Assembly: GCF_009910365.1 (NCBI RefSeq)
Contig: NZ_CP036423.1
Span: 806,001-870,000, forward strand
Origin: Aequoribacter fuscus
GTDB taxonomy: Bacteria > Pseudomonadota > Gammaproteobacteria > Pseudomonadales > Halieaceae
DNA: 64,000 nucleotides
Reading direction: 5' to 3'
Below the pieces are notes generated by a model. It was not told the origin of the DNA, ran no database searches, and worked only from the letters and a program-made list of their open reading frames with translations. Position 1 is the stretch's first letter. Each line of letters begins with the position of its first letter. Positions 20,226 to 29,482 of the stretch are shown here, piece by piece. A program made the translations under genes and the position numbers.

Positions 20226-21102
20226 AATAACCGTTGGCGTCGTTCAACACGCAAATACCGGCGACTACGCCGGGGATGTCGCTACCAGTGTGCAAGGTAT
20301 CAGGCGAGCTGTAGCTCAGGGAGCAAATTTGATTTTGCTGCAAGAGCTGCATGCGGGTTTGTACTTTTGTCAGGTCGAAGACACAAACAATTTTGATCTA
20401 GCAGAAACAATTCCGGGTCCAAGCACCGATACCTTTGGTGCTTTGGCGGCCGAGCTGAACGTCGTGATTGTTTGCTCGTTGTTTGAGAAAAGAGCCACGG
20501 GGCTCTATCACAATACCGCGGTAGTGCTAGAGACTGACGGATCTGTCGCAGGCTGCTATCGCAAAATGCACATTCCTGACGACCCAGGCTACTACGAAAA
20601 GTTTTACTTCACGCCGGGTGACTTGGGGTTTACCCCTATTCAGACCTCGGTGGGTAAACTGGGCGTGCTTGTGTGCTGGGATCAGTGGTATCCCGAGGCC
20701 GCCCGACTTATGGCCCTGGCCGGAGCGGAAATGTTGCTGTACCCAACCGCGATTGGCTGGAATCCAGACGACCCCACCGACGAGCAAGCGCGTCAGCGTG
20801 AGGCCTGGATTGCTGTGCAGCGCGGGCATGCGGTTGCGAACAATCTGCCGGTGTTAAGTGCTAACCGCATAGGATTCGAGGGTGACCCCAGTGGACAAAC
20901 GGCCGGCTCGCAATTCTGGGGCTCGAGTATGGTTGTCGGTTGGCAAGGCGAGTTGCTTGCTCAGGCTGATACCGAGAGCGCTACGGAGTTAGTGGTGACC
21001 TTGGATTTAGATCGTACTGAGCAGGTACGACGCTGGTGGCCCTACTTGCGCGATCGCCGCATTGACGCTTACGGCGATATCACTAAGAGGTATCGAGACT
21101 AA
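20215..21102 (+). CDS. aguB: N-carbamoylputrescine amidase
   Basis: This 295-residue nitrilase-superfamily enzyme hydrolyses N-carbamoylputrescine to putrescine, carbon dioxide and ammonia. The catalytic triad is visible: Glu in LLQELHAG, Lys in YRKMHIPD and C154 in VLVCWDQWYPEAAR. YPTAIGW and the C-terminal RRIDAYGDITKRYRD are also typical of AguB. It starts with GTG inside the end of aguA. The stop TAA shares its last base with the ATG of the next gene. Confidence 0.95.
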   Translation: MSREITVGVVQHANTGDYAGDVATSVQGIRRAVAQGANLILLQELHAGLYFCQVEDTNNFDLAETIPGPSTDTFGALAAELNVVIVCSLFEKRATGLYHNTAVVLETDGSVAGCYRKMHIPDDPGYYEKFYFTPGDLGFTPIQTSVGKLGVLVCWDQWYPEAARLMALAGAEMLLYPTAIGWNPDDPTDEQARQREAWIAVQRGHAVANNLPVLSANRIGFEGDPSGQTAGSQFWGSSMVVGWQGELLAQADTESATELVVTLDLDRTEQVRRWWPYLRDRRIDAYGDITKRYRD

Positions 21103-21545
21103 TGCAGCATCAATTGAGCTCGGGTCTTACGATAGAGTCGGAGGCCATTGCCTTCTCGAGAGACGCCGATGGTCGAGCCTACTACGTGCGAGCCGAGGGC
21201 CCGACACGTTTGCTTTGGCGAGGCGATGTTATCAAGGGCCATGATCAAAGCCGCCACCCGCAGGGTTTTAGTGCGCCAATTGGCGTGCCGGACAGCTTAT
21301 CTGCTGCGGGGACATGGCATGCGGTCACCGACCAAATGTTAATTGATAGTGGGTTAGTGGCAGGAAATACTGTGCAATGGCGTTACCCGTCGGGTGTAGT
21401 TTTTCAGGCTAGATATCTGGATTCCACACGTTTAGACGGTGTGCTGGTGTTAATGACCTTCGAGGAGTGCTCTATCACTGCACCAAGTGGTGACGTGCTG
21501 TACGACCCCAGCTGGGGCCAGTTTGATTTAGCGATTGCAGAGTAA
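21102..21545 (+). CDS. Uncharacterised 147-residue protein coupled to aguAB
   Basis: The ATG overlaps the aguB stop (TAATG), so this is the third gene of the putrescine operon. There is no signal peptide or membrane segment, and the predicted content is mostly beta strands. The C-terminal stretch FEECSITAPSGDVLYDPSWGQFDLAIAE recalls, from memory only, the extra C-terminal domain of long bacterial aromatic amino acid hydroxylases, where a similar 'DPSWG.FD.A' motif occurs. No catalytic motif is evident. A role in polyamine or amino-acid metabolism would be a guess from position. Confidence 0.7.
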   Translation: MQHQLSSGLTIESEAIAFSRDADGRAYYVRAEGPTRLLWRGDVIKGHDQSRHPQGFSAPIGVPDSLSAAGTWHAVTDQMLIDSGLVAGNTVQWRYPSGVVFQARYLDSTRLDGVLVLMTFEECSITAPSGDVLYDPSWGQFDLAIAE

Positions 21546-21570
21546 AACAATAAAATACTAGGAGTATTTG

Positions 21571-23517
21571 GTGACAACACCGTTGTGGGTTCCCTCGAAA
21601 GAATGGGTACAGAAAACACACATGGCCTCGTTTATGCATGCTGCAGGTCAGAAATGCGGCACAGAATTCAGTCATTATGGCGATTTACATGCTTGGTCTA
21701 TCAGCGCCAAAGGCGATTTTTGGCAGGCGATTTGGGATTACTGCGGTGTTGTATCGAAATCTCAGTCTGATCAACCCTTGCGGCATGAAGATCAATTCCC
21801 AGGCGCTGTTTGGTTTGAGGGCGCGCGCTTAAATTTTGCTGAGAACTGCTTGCAAGGCGATGACGAGGCCTTGGCGATTATCGAGCGCTTGGAGTCTGGG
21901 CGGCGTCAAACGCTAACCTACAGTCAGTTGCGCCAGCGAGTGGCGGCGGTGCGGGCGTTCTTAAAAGAGCAGGGCGTTGGCGTGGGTGATCGCGTGGCGG
22001 GTATGGTACCCAACACGGCGGATACCGTCGTAGCGATGTTGGCAACCGCCAGTCTAGGGGCAGTGTGGTCAAGCTGTTCACCCGATTTTGGTACCAACGG
22101 CGCTTTAGATCGGTTTGGGCAGATAGAACCTAAGGTGCTGTTTACGTGTGATGGTTATCATTACAGCGGTAAGACCTTTAACATCTGCGAACGCGTCTCA
22201 ACTATTTTGGCAAGCCTACCTTCTGTTAAAGCCTGTGTTGTCAGTCGACTACTTAACGACGGTCAGGTCGAGGGTAGCACGGTTTTAGACTTTGAGGATT
22301 TGGTATCAGAGCGCGTCGGCGCGTCGCTCGAATTTACGCAGCTGCCGTTTAATCACCCTTTGTACATTCTTTATTCTTCGGGTACGACGGGTAAGCCCAA
22401 GTGTATCGTGCACAGCGTCGGCGGTACGTTGCTGCAGCATTTAAAAGAGCATCAATTGCACGCCGATATTCACGAAGGTGACCGCTTATTTTTTTATACC
22501 ACCTGTGGTTGGATGATGTGGAATTGGCTGGTGAGTGGTTTAGCCAGTAAAGCCACCATTATTTTGTATGATGGCGCGCCAGTTTATCCCTCGGCGTCAG
22601 CGCTTTTCGAACTGATTAATCAAGAGCAGGTGACGGCCTTTGGCGCAAGTGCTCGTTATGTCGCGGCACTTCAACAAGAGGGGTATGTTGCCGCTCCCCA
22701 TACCTTGGCGCATTTAAGAGTCATGCTTTCGACCGGTTCGCCTTTAGCCCACGAGAGCTTTGAATACGTTTATCGCGACATCAAACAAGATATTTGTTTG
22801 GCCTCTATCTCGGGCGGTACCGACATCGTCAGTAGCTTTGTTTTGGGTAACCCCTTGCTGCCAGTCTACGCAGGGCAGATTCAGTGCGCGGGTCTGGGTA
22901 TGGATGTTCAAGTTTGGAACGACGCCGGGGTGCGTGTGTATCAAGACAAGGGGGAGCTCGTGTGTGCCAGCCCCTTCCCGAGTGCACCGATCAGTTTTTG
23001 GGGCGATGCTGATGGCAGCAAGTATCACGATGCTTATTTTGCGCAGTTCGCCAACGTGTGGGCGCATGGCGATTTTGCCGAACAGACGGCAGAGGGTGGC
23101 TTCGTTATTTATGGCCGCTCAGATGCGGTGTTGAATCCGGGCGGGGTCAGAATCGGCACCGCTGAAATCTATCGCCAGGTTGAGCAGATTCCAGAAGTGC
23201 TCGAAAGCGTGTGCGTCGGACAACGTGTAGGCGACGACGTTCGCGTGGTCTTGTTTGTCGTGATGCAAGCAGGCCAGGCCTTGACCGATGAAGTGATCGC
23301 CAACATCAAACGCAGTATCCGGACGGGTGCATCCCCTCGGCATGTGCCTGCGGTAATTAAAGCCGTGGCTGATATTCCGAAAACGCGCAGCGGTAAGATC
23401 TCTGAAATTCCAGTTCGCAAAGCCATACACGGCGAAATGGTGAACAATACCGAAGGCTTGTCAAACCCTGAATCGCTGGCCTTGTACTTCGGCATCTTAG
23501 ACGGTGAGTTAGCCTGA
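21571..23517 (+). CDS. Acetoacetyl-CoA synthetase
   Basis: This adenylate-forming ligase of 648 residues activates acetoacetate to acetoacetyl-CoA for ketone-body or polyhydroxybutyrate-linked metabolism. It shows the A3 motif LYSSGTTGKPKCIVH near 268, the acetyl-CoA-synthetase-like VWFEGARLNFAENCL near 75, and the C-terminal lysine motif KTRSGKISEIPVRKA. TFFYTTCGWMMWN-like residues (FFYTTCGWMMWNW) distinguish it as AacS. GTG at 21571 follows AGGAG by six bases; the TTG one codon earlier is too close. The substrate is assigned from family likeness. Confidence 0.92.
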   Translation: MTTPLWVPSKEWVQKTHMASFMHAAGQKCGTEFSHYGDLHAWSISAKGDFWQAIWDYCGVVSKSQSDQPLRHEDQFPGAVWFEGARLNFAENCLQGDDEALAIIERLESGRRQTLTYSQLRQRVAAVRAFLKEQGVGVGDRVAGMVPNTADTVVAMLATASLGAVWSSCSPDFGTNGALDRFGQIEPKVLFTCDGYHYSGKTFNICERVSTILASLPSVKACVVSRLLNDGQVEGSTVLDFEDLVSERVGASLEFTQLPFNHPLYILYSSGTTGKPKCIVHSVGGTLLQHLKEHQLHADIHEGDRLFFYTTCGWMMWNWLVSGLASKATIILYDGAPVYPSASALFELINQEQVTAFGASARYVAALQQEGYVAAPHTLAHLRVMLSTGSPLAHESFEYVYRDIKQDICLASISGGTDIVSSFVLGNPLLPVYAGQIQCAGLGMDVQVWNDAGVRVYQDKGELVCASPFPSAPISFWGDADGSKYHDAYFAQFANVWAHGDFAEQTAEGGFVIYGRSDAVLNPGGVRIGTAEIYRQVEQIPEVLESVCVGQRVGDDVRVVLFVVMQAGQALTDEVIANIKRSIRTGASPRHVPAVIKAVADIPKTRSGKISEIPVRKAIHGEMVNNTEGLSNPESLALYFGILDGELA

Positions 23518-23518
23518 C

Positions 23519-23677
23519 ATGCCGTTAAGGTCGCTGTTGAATTTGGTTCGAGTGATGTTGAATGCCCCTCATGCGCTTGTCTGGCTGCCGCGTGATGGTG
23601 GGTCTATCGCTACCCTTGCAGGTGAGAATGCTTTATCCTCTCGCTCAACCCAAGTGCGGGTGCCGTTTCATGATTAA
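23519..23677 (+). CDS. Possible small gene of 52 codons
   Basis: An ATG right after the acetoacetyl-CoA synthetase stop opens a 52-codon frame, MPLRSLLNLVRVMLNAPHAL at the start and ending at TAA. The residues NAPHALVWLPRDGGSIATLAG resemble the beginning of a GAF domain, but the frame then stops. There is no clear ribosome-binding site. It could be a tiny gene, a decayed sensor remnant or chance. Confidence 0.25.
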   Translation: MPLRSLLNLVRVMLNAPHALVWLPRDGGSIATLAGENALSSRSTQVRVPFHD

Positions 23678-23701
23678 AAATACTATCGTCGGAATTTACC
23701 T

Positions 23702-24916
23702 ATGACCAGCCTCCTTGGGATCTTGCTTCTACCATTGCTCGCTTATGCGTTGTCTACCCAGCGTTCAGCGATCCGCTGGCAAACGGTTGCGGTAGCCTTT
23801 GCGCTGCAGGCGGGCATCGGTGGTTTTGTGTTATTTGTCCCTTGGGGTAAGCAGCTGCTGTCATCATTAGCGGGCGGTGTCGGTGAACTGCTGGGCTATT
23901 CTCGAGTGGGCATCGAATTTTTATTTGGATCCTTGGTCAGTAGCGACTCGATTGGTTTTGTGTTCGCTTTGAGCGTGTTGCCTGTTGTCGTATTTTTCTC
24001 CTCATTGATCGCCGTTCTGTACCACATTGGTGTAATGCAGTGGGTGGTGAAGTTTATTGGTGGCGGTTTGCAAAAAGCGTTGGGCACCAGTCATTCCGAG
24101 TCATTGTCAGCGGCGGCTAATGTGTTTGTTGGCCAAGCCGAAGCACCTCTGGTGGCTAAGCCCTACCTGCCGGGTATGACGCAGTCTGAATTGTTTGCGG
24201 TTATGGTCGGTGGATTGGCGTCGATCGCAGGATCTGTCATGGCCGGCTACGTGGCTTTGGGTATTCCATTAGAGTACTTGCTCGCAGCCAGTTTCATGGC
24301 GGCACCGGGTGCGCTGATGATGGCAAAGCTCGTTGTGCCCGAAACGGGTAAGCCCGTGCAGCCCGGAAGTGACGATGACACGACCGAAGAGCGGTACGTG
24401 AACGTGTTCGATGCGGCCGCGTCAGGTGCCATGTCGGGCATGCAAATGGTTTTGGCGATCGGTGCCATGCTATTGGCTTTTATTGCGTTAATCGCACTCG
24501 CTAACGGTATTCTCGGTTGGGTTGGCGGTCTGTTTAATTATCCGGACCTTACCATTCAAGCGATTTTGGGCTACCTGTTTCAACCCATCGCATTTGCCTT
24601 GGGCATTGGCTGGGACGAAGCACAACTCGCCGGTAGTTTAATTGGCCAGAAGCTCGTACTGAATGAATTCGTAGCTTATGTCGCGTTTGTCGATGTCGCG
24701 GATCAAATGTCTGATCTATCGCAAGCGATCGTTATTTTTGCCCTCTGTGGGTTTGCAAACTTCTCATCGATCGCTATCTTGCTGGGCGGTATCGGGTCGG
24801 TCGCGCCTAATCGTCGTGACGATATCTCGCGCTTAGGGTTTAGAGCTTTGTTAACAGCTACTCTAGCGAATTTAATGAGCGCCGCTTTGGCGGGCTTTTT
24901 CTTGTCGTTATCCTAG
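23702..24916 (+). CDS. Concentrative nucleoside transporter (NupC/CNT family)
   Basis: This inner-membrane protein of 404 residues and about ten hydrophobic segments imports nucleosides with protons or sodium. CNT signatures are clear: [21 protein letters not shown] near 115, the substrate-site motif [14 protein letters not shown] near 148, [15 protein letters not shown], and NEFVAYVAF near 322 with [16 protein letters not shown] near 357. The last two correspond to the second substrate-binding hairpin. Only 8 bases separate it from the oxygenase that follows, so they are probably co-transcribed. Pyrimidine versus purine preference cannot be read with confidence. Confidence 0.94.
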   Translation: MTSLLGILLLPLLAYALSTQRSAIRWQTVAVAFALQAGIGGFVLFVPWGKQLLSSLAGGVGELLGYSRVGIEFLFGSLVSSDSIGFVFALSVLPVVVFFSSLIAVLYHIGVMQWVVKFIGGGLQKALGTSHSESLSAAANVFVGQAEAPLVAKPYLPGMTQSELFAVMVGGLASIAGSVMAGYVALGIPLEYLLAASFMAAPGALMMAKLVVPETGKPVQPGSDDDTTEERYVNVFDAAASGAMSGMQMVLAIGAMLLAFIALIALANGILGWVGGLFNYPDLTIQAILGYLFQPIAFALGIGWDEAQLAGSLIGQKLVLNEFVAYVAFVDVADQMSDLSQAIVIFALCGFANFSSIAILLGGIGSVAPNRRDDISRLGFRALLTATLANLMSAALAGFFLSLS

Positions 24917-24924
24917 GGGGGGAG

Positions 24925-25782
24925 ATGTCAGATAACAGCGAAAACAGGTCTTTACCTGTCATTGAATATGGCTCTCCCGGTTGTGACGAGGCCTTTGTTG
25001 CATCATTAAGAACTTTCGGCTTTGCCGCATTCTCGAATCATCCCTTGGATATTGGGCTGATTCAAAAGATCTATCGAGATTGGCGAGCGTTTTTTGCAAC
25101 GCAGAATAAATTTGCTTATGCCATGGATCGTGAAAAGCAAGATGGTTACTTTTCGCTCGAGCAAGCAGAACACGCCAAGGGCTTCGCGCTAAGAGATTTC
25201 AAGGAGTACTACCACTACTACCCCTGGGGACGGTGCCCCGAGTCATTAAAAGCGGACTTAGAGTGCTATTATGATCAAGCGGTGGAGTTTGCCAAAACAC
25301 TACTGATCTGGGTTGAACAGTATTCTCCGCTTGATGTTTCGCAGTGCTTTAGCGAGTCCTTAAGTGCCATGATTGAAGCCAGTCAGCAATCCTTGCTGCG
25401 AGTGTTGCACTATCCACCGATGACAGCGGGGCAGCAGCAGTTACCGCGCGCGGCCCCACACGAAGATATTAATTTTTTAACAATATTGCCGGCAGCCGAC
25501 GGTCCAGGGCTGAAAATCCTGTCGCAAGAAGGCGACTGGATTGACGTGCCCAACCGGCCCGATCAGGTGTTAATTAATATCGGCGATATGCTGCAAGAAG
25601 TCTCAGCTGGATACTTTCCATCAACGACACATCAAGTGGCCACGCCCTCAGGAGAAGAGTTATCGCAGGGCCGAATGTCCTTGCCTTTGTTTTTGCACCC
25701 GCGGCCAGAGGTCGTGCTGTCGCCCAGACACACAGCGGAAAGCTATTTGCACGAGCGTTTGCTCGAGCTTGGTGTTGCATAA
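24925..25782 (+). CDS. 2-oxoglutarate/Fe(II) oxygenase, isopenicillin N synthase-like
   Basis: This 285-residue cytosolic enzyme of the isopenicillin N synthase-like group has iron ligands H179 and D181 (APHEDINFLTILPA) and H236 (STTHQVATP), with the 2-oxoglutarate-binding pair R250-x-S252 in GRMSLPLFLHPRP. The N-terminal non-haem dioxygenase domain covers about 12-110. Such enzymes hydroxylate small molecules. Thymine 7-hydroxylase belongs to the same broad group. It sits between a nucleoside importer (8 bases upstream) and a SMUG1-type glycosylase (17 bases downstream), so a pyrimidine substrate is an attractive but unproven idea. Confidence 0.88.
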   Translation: MSDNSENRSLPVIEYGSPGCDEAFVASLRTFGFAAFSNHPLDIGLIQKIYRDWRAFFATQNKFAYAMDREKQDGYFSLEQAEHAKGFALRDFKEYYHYYPWGRCPESLKADLECYYDQAVEFAKTLLIWVEQYSPLDVSQCFSESLSAMIEASQQSLLRVLHYPPMTAGQQQLPRAAPHEDINFLTILPAADGPGLKILSQEGDWIDVPNRPDQVLINIGDMLQEVSAGYFPSTTHQVATPSGEELSQGRMSLPLFLHPRPEVVLSPRHTAESYLHERLLELGVA

Positions 25783-25799
25783 GCGTCTTAGCCAGTTGA

Positions 25800-26528
25800 A
25801 TGCAGAACTTAGCGCAGAACATAGAGCAATGTGAGAAGCTGGCCAATACGGCGCTAGCCAAACTCGACTTTGCAGAGCCCGTAACGCACATATATAACCC
25901 CTTGGTATATGCGGCCAGGCCGCATAAAGTTTACTTAGAGCGTTTTGTATCGCACCGCCCGAAAGCCTTGCTTTTAGGTATGAATCCGGGCCCCTACGGT
26001 ATGGTTCAAACGGGTGTGCCCTTTGGGGAAGTCGCGATGGTGCGCGATTGGTTGGGTATTAATGAGCCCGTTGATCAGCCTGAAATCGAACACCCAAAGC
26101 GCCCGGTATTGGGTTTTGAATGTACACGCAGCGAAGTATCCGGTCGGCGTCTTTGGGGCTGGGCACAAGAGCGCTGGGGTTCTCCAGACGCTTTTTTTAA
26201 CGACTGTTTCGTGCATAATTTTTGCCCATTGGTTTTTATGGCGGAAACGGGTCGCAACATCACTCCGGATAAACTCAAAAAAGATGAGCGAGAGGCACTG
26301 TATAGCATCTGCGATGACTTGCTGCGTCAAGTCGTCGAATTGATTGCGCCCAGCGCCATTGTTGGCGTGGGGGTGTTTGCCGAAGAGCGCGCCCTTAAGC
26401 TCGCGTTAGATGTGCCGGTTTATCGTATTCCTCACCCAAGCCCCGCAAGTCCTGCCGCGAATCGCGGTTGGTCGGCCATGGCGAATGCGGCCTTTAATGA
26501 TTTCGGCTTTGCAGTGCCGAAGGGTTGA
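25800..26528 (+). CDS. SMUG1-type uracil-DNA glycosylase
   Basis: This 242-residue base-excision-repair enzyme of the uracil-DNA glycosylase superfamily carries the SMUG1 motif A, GMNPGPYGMVQTGVPFG, near residues 60-76 and motif B, HPSPASPAANRGW, near 212-224. Both are almost as in animal SMUG1. An Asn, not Asp, is the first catalytic residue, as in that family. SMUG1 removes uracil and, notably, 5-hydroxymethyluracil and 5-formyluracil from DNA. It closes a three-gene cluster with a nucleoside importer and an Fe(II) oxygenase. Bacterial members exist but are uncommon. Confidence 0.92.
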   Translation: MQNLAQNIEQCEKLANTALAKLDFAEPVTHIYNPLVYAARPHKVYLERFVSHRPKALLLGMNPGPYGMVQTGVPFGEVAMVRDWLGINEPVDQPEIEHPKRPVLGFECTRSEVSGRRLWGWAQERWGSPDAFFNDCFVHNFCPLVFMAETGRNITPDKLKKDEREALYSICDDLLRQVVELIAPSAIVGVGVFAEERALKLALDVPVYRIPHPSPASPAANRGWSAMANAAFNDFGFAVPKG

Positions 26529-26707
26529 TTGCGTGCCACGCCCGTTACCGTCTATCAGCAGTCTCTGGTAGTGGAAGGACACGTTTTTTCTCGCACCGAC
26601 CTCTTAAAAAGCCTTGGCGGCGCTGCCTTTTTTAAGCATTTTCAAATAGAAAAAAAATAATTTAATTTGTTATGCTAGACTCGAAGAAAATAATGCGCGG
26701 CAATTAA

Positions 26708-27952
26708 ATGATAGTAACAGCTTTAGACGAGGCGATGTTAAGCGAGCAGACCACCCTGCTAATGGCTGGCATTATGTGCTTGGTTTTGCCACTGGTCATG
26801 ACTTTTTACCGACAACACCGCGAGACGTACCCTGGATTTGGCATTTGGGTGGGGGCATTTCTTTGTGCGGGTATTGGATGCTTGCTCGTTGGCCTAGAGG
26901 ATTTAGTGCCAGTCTGGGTCAGCGTTTGGTTGGGGAATGTTTTCATTCTGGCTTTCCCCGCGTTATTGGCGCTTGGCCTGAACGTTTTTTTAAACCGACC
27001 ACCTCTTTTTGCTGCATATTCGGCAAGTATTGCAATCTACGCCGCCCTGCAAGGATGGTCACTTGTTACTGGGCTCAGTGCGGGTTTCAGGAGCGCACTG
27101 TTCACCGTTTTTGTGTTTTTCTACGTAGTGCGTTTAGGTTTCAATATTTATCGATACACGCCGCATGTTTTGGGGCGTCACGACAAGCTGACACTCACAG
27201 TGATTGCTTTCGGCGTCGTAATCGTAATACTACGTTTCGTTAATCTCTTGTTTGAATCAGTGTACGAGAATTCGTTTGTTTTTGATGACGTTGATACCAT
27301 TTTCATTATTCTTCTGGTCCTCGCGTCGGTTGCTATGGTTATCGCGACTATTTCGCTTAATCAGCTGAGATTGGAATTTAATTTGCGGACGACGTCTCAA
27401 GAGCTGCAGGAGCAAACGATCGCTCTGGAAAAATCCAATGATAAGCTAGCGCAATTGGCCCTAACCGATTTTTTGACCGGCCTCAAGAACGTCAGATTTT
27501 TCGATTCGGAATACAAAAAGCTTTGGGAAAATTCGACCACTTCGGGCACGCCTCTGTCGATTATTTTGCTAGATGTTGATTGTTTCAAGCTTTATAACGA
27601 TTCGTTGGGGCATTTGGCTGGCGATGAATGTCTTAAGCGCATTGGCGAGGTTCTGCTGACTCACCCTGGGTTCCACAGGGGATTGGTGGCGCGAATTGGT
27701 GGCGAGGAGTTCGCTATTGTTATGGAAAACAACGCAGAGCAGGCGCTTGAAGAAGCTGAACGAATAGTTGCAATTGTTGAGCATCTATCTATTCCACACC
27801 CCAGTTCTTTGGTCGGGGCCTCGGTTACCGTGACTGCTGGTGTTGCTACCCGATCATCTTTGGATTCAAGTCGGGAAAAATTATTATCTCGAGCTGACTA
27901 TGCCTTGTATCACGCTAAGTCGCTAGGTCGCAACCGCGCCATGGCGGCATAA
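26708..27952 (+). CDS. Membrane diguanylate cyclase
   Basis: This 414-residue protein has about seven N-terminal membrane segments (residues 15-212), a short coiled linker (LRTTSQELQEQTIALEKSNDKL) and a complete GGDEF domain at about 250-412. The active-site loop is ARIGGEEF and the metal-binding LDVDCFKLYNDSLGH is intact, so it should make cyclic di-GMP. The RxxD inhibitory I-site normally five residues before the loop is absent (FHRG). The membrane part would sense an unknown signal. The 179-base gap upstream holds an AT-rich stretch and no gene. Confidence 0.92.
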   Translation: MIVTALDEAMLSEQTTLLMAGIMCLVLPLVMTFYRQHRETYPGFGIWVGAFLCAGIGCLLVGLEDLVPVWVSVWLGNVFILAFPALLALGLNVFLNRPPLFAAYSASIAIYAALQGWSLVTGLSAGFRSALFTVFVFFYVVRLGFNIYRYTPHVLGRHDKLTLTVIAFGVVIVILRFVNLLFESVYENSFVFDDVDTIFIILLVLASVAMVIATISLNQLRLEFNLRTTSQELQEQTIALEKSNDKLAQLALTDFLTGLKNVRFFDSEYKKLWENSTTSGTPLSIILLDVDCFKLYNDSLGHLAGDECLKRIGEVLLTHPGFHRGLVARIGGEEFAIVMENNAEQALEEAERIVAIVEHLSIPHPSSLVGASVTVTAGVATRSSLDSSREKLLSRADYALYHAKSLGRNRAMAA

Positions 27953-27973
27953 AGACCAGAGTTTATCGTTGCT

Positions 27974-29482
27974 GTGTTGCGCCCTAACGTTTTGCATGAT
28001 CTTCCGCGTGTCCGCGCAGAGTGCGCGCCCGACTCTTGGGCTCTGTTGGGCGATACGCGATTAAGCTACGCCGATTTGGCGGCGCAGGTTGAGGCGCTTG
28101 CACATTACCTTGCTGGGCAGTATGCCCCGGGTTCGCGCGTCGGTGTTCTGGCGTGGAACAGTAATGAATACCTGATTTTAATCTATGCCTGCTCGGCGGC
28201 AGGTTTGGTGCTGGTACCCTTAAATACCCGCTTGGCAATGGCAGAGTGGCAGTATCAGTTGCGGTCAACGCGCCCAGGTTTGCTGGTCTATGGGGCAGAG
28301 TTTAAAGCGCAAAGTGTAGAGTTGGCGGCCGAGCTTGAGTTTGAGTGCGCGCAGATTGACTCGCTGGTGCTGCTCGGAGCCAGAGGCTCTGGTAGTCCCT
28401 TGCCTTTGGTAACGCCGGACAGCCCCGTCTGGGTTTTACACACCTCTGGATCTACCGGTAAACCCAAGGGCGCGATGTTAACCCATCGATCGTTTTTAGC
28501 GGGTTTGGAATCTGCCGCACAGGGCCGCCCAGTCTTAGAGACCGATGTGTACTTATACCCGTTTCCTTTGTTTCACGTGTCGGCGCACAACGTCTTTTTG
28601 CAGCACCGACACGGTGCCGCAGTTTGGCTGCTGCCCGGGTTTGACGCCGATCGAGTATTGAGTCTGTGTGAGCAAGGGCAGGTATCTACCTTGAGCCTTG
28701 CGCCGACTATGCTTGCTATGCTGCTCGATCACCCGAGATACTCGCCTGAGAAATTAAAAGGTGTTCGAGCGATTGGTTATGGGGCATCAGCCATGCCGCT
28801 ACCCCTCATGCAAACGCTGTTGAGTACTCTGGATATCGAGCTGTCGCAAAGCTATGGTATGACAGAGCTATCGGGCAGCATCTCGTTTTTGATGCCTGAC
28901 GATCATCGCGAGGGACTCACGGATGCAAGCATTATGCGTTCGGTCGGGCGCCCCGTGAAAGGTGTTGAGGTCACTGTCCGGAATGATCAGGGCGATGTGT
29001 TGCCCACAGGTTCCATCGGTGAGGTATGCGTTGCAGCGGATCAATGTATGACAGGCTATTGGGAGCGGCCGCACGAGACAGAGAGTGCGATTGGTGCAGG
29101 GTTTTTGCGAACCGGGGATTTGGGCGTCTTCGATGACCGAGGGTATTTAACCTTGGCGGACCGCAAGAAAGATATGATTATAAGCGGCGGCGAAAATGTG
29201 GCCTCCCGCGAGGTGGAGGATATTCTTGCAGCACATGAGGCGGTTAAACAGGTAGCCGTGGTTGGATTGCCCCATGAACGCTGGGGTGAGATCGTCTGCG
29301 CCTGTTTGGTGTTGCGTCGGGCTGTTGAGGCTGGGGAGCTGGATGATTTCTGCCGGACGCAGTTGGCTGCATTTAAATGCCCAAAACGTTACGTCACGCT
29401 GGAATTGTTGCCCTTAAATGCCTCTGGCAAAATCGATAAGCCTGCCCTAAGGCAGGCCCTGCTGGATCAGTCGCTCAGCTAA
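27974..29482 (+). CDS. Acyl-CoA synthetase (AMP-forming, class I)
   Basis: This 502-residue adenylate-forming ligase has the ATP motif VLHTSGSTGKPKGAMLTHRS near 153, the SQSYGMTELSG segment near 293, RTGDLGVFDDRGYLTLADRKKDMIISGGENV near 377 and the catalytic lysine in NASGKIDKPALRQ near 487. It activates a carboxylic acid, probably a fatty or aromatic acid, to its CoA ester. The start is GTG at 27974 or the next codon TTG; no strong ribosome-binding site is seen. Its stop overlaps the 3' end of the convergent creatininase-family gene by four bases. Confidence 0.88.
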   Translation: MLRPNVLHDLPRVRAECAPDSWALLGDTRLSYADLAAQVEALAHYLAGQYAPGSRVGVLAWNSNEYLILIYACSAAGLVLVPLNTRLAMAEWQYQLRSTRPGLLVYGAEFKAQSVELAAELEFECAQIDSLVLLGARGSGSPLPLVTPDSPVWVLHTSGSTGKPKGAMLTHRSFLAGLESAAQGRPVLETDVYLYPFPLFHVSAHNVFLQHRHGAAVWLLPGFDADRVLSLCEQGQVSTLSLAPTMLAMLLDHPRYSPEKLKGVRAIGYGASAMPLPLMQTLLSTLDIELSQSYGMTELSGSISFLMPDDHREGLTDASIMRSVGRPVKGVEVTVRNDQGDVLPTGSIGEVCVAADQCMTGYWERPHETESAIGAGFLRTGDLGVFDDRGYLTLADRKKDMIISGGENVASREVEDILAAHEAVKQVAVVGLPHERWGEIVCACLVLRRAVEAGELDDFCRTQLAAFKCPKRYVTLELLPLNASGKIDKPALRQALLDQSLS

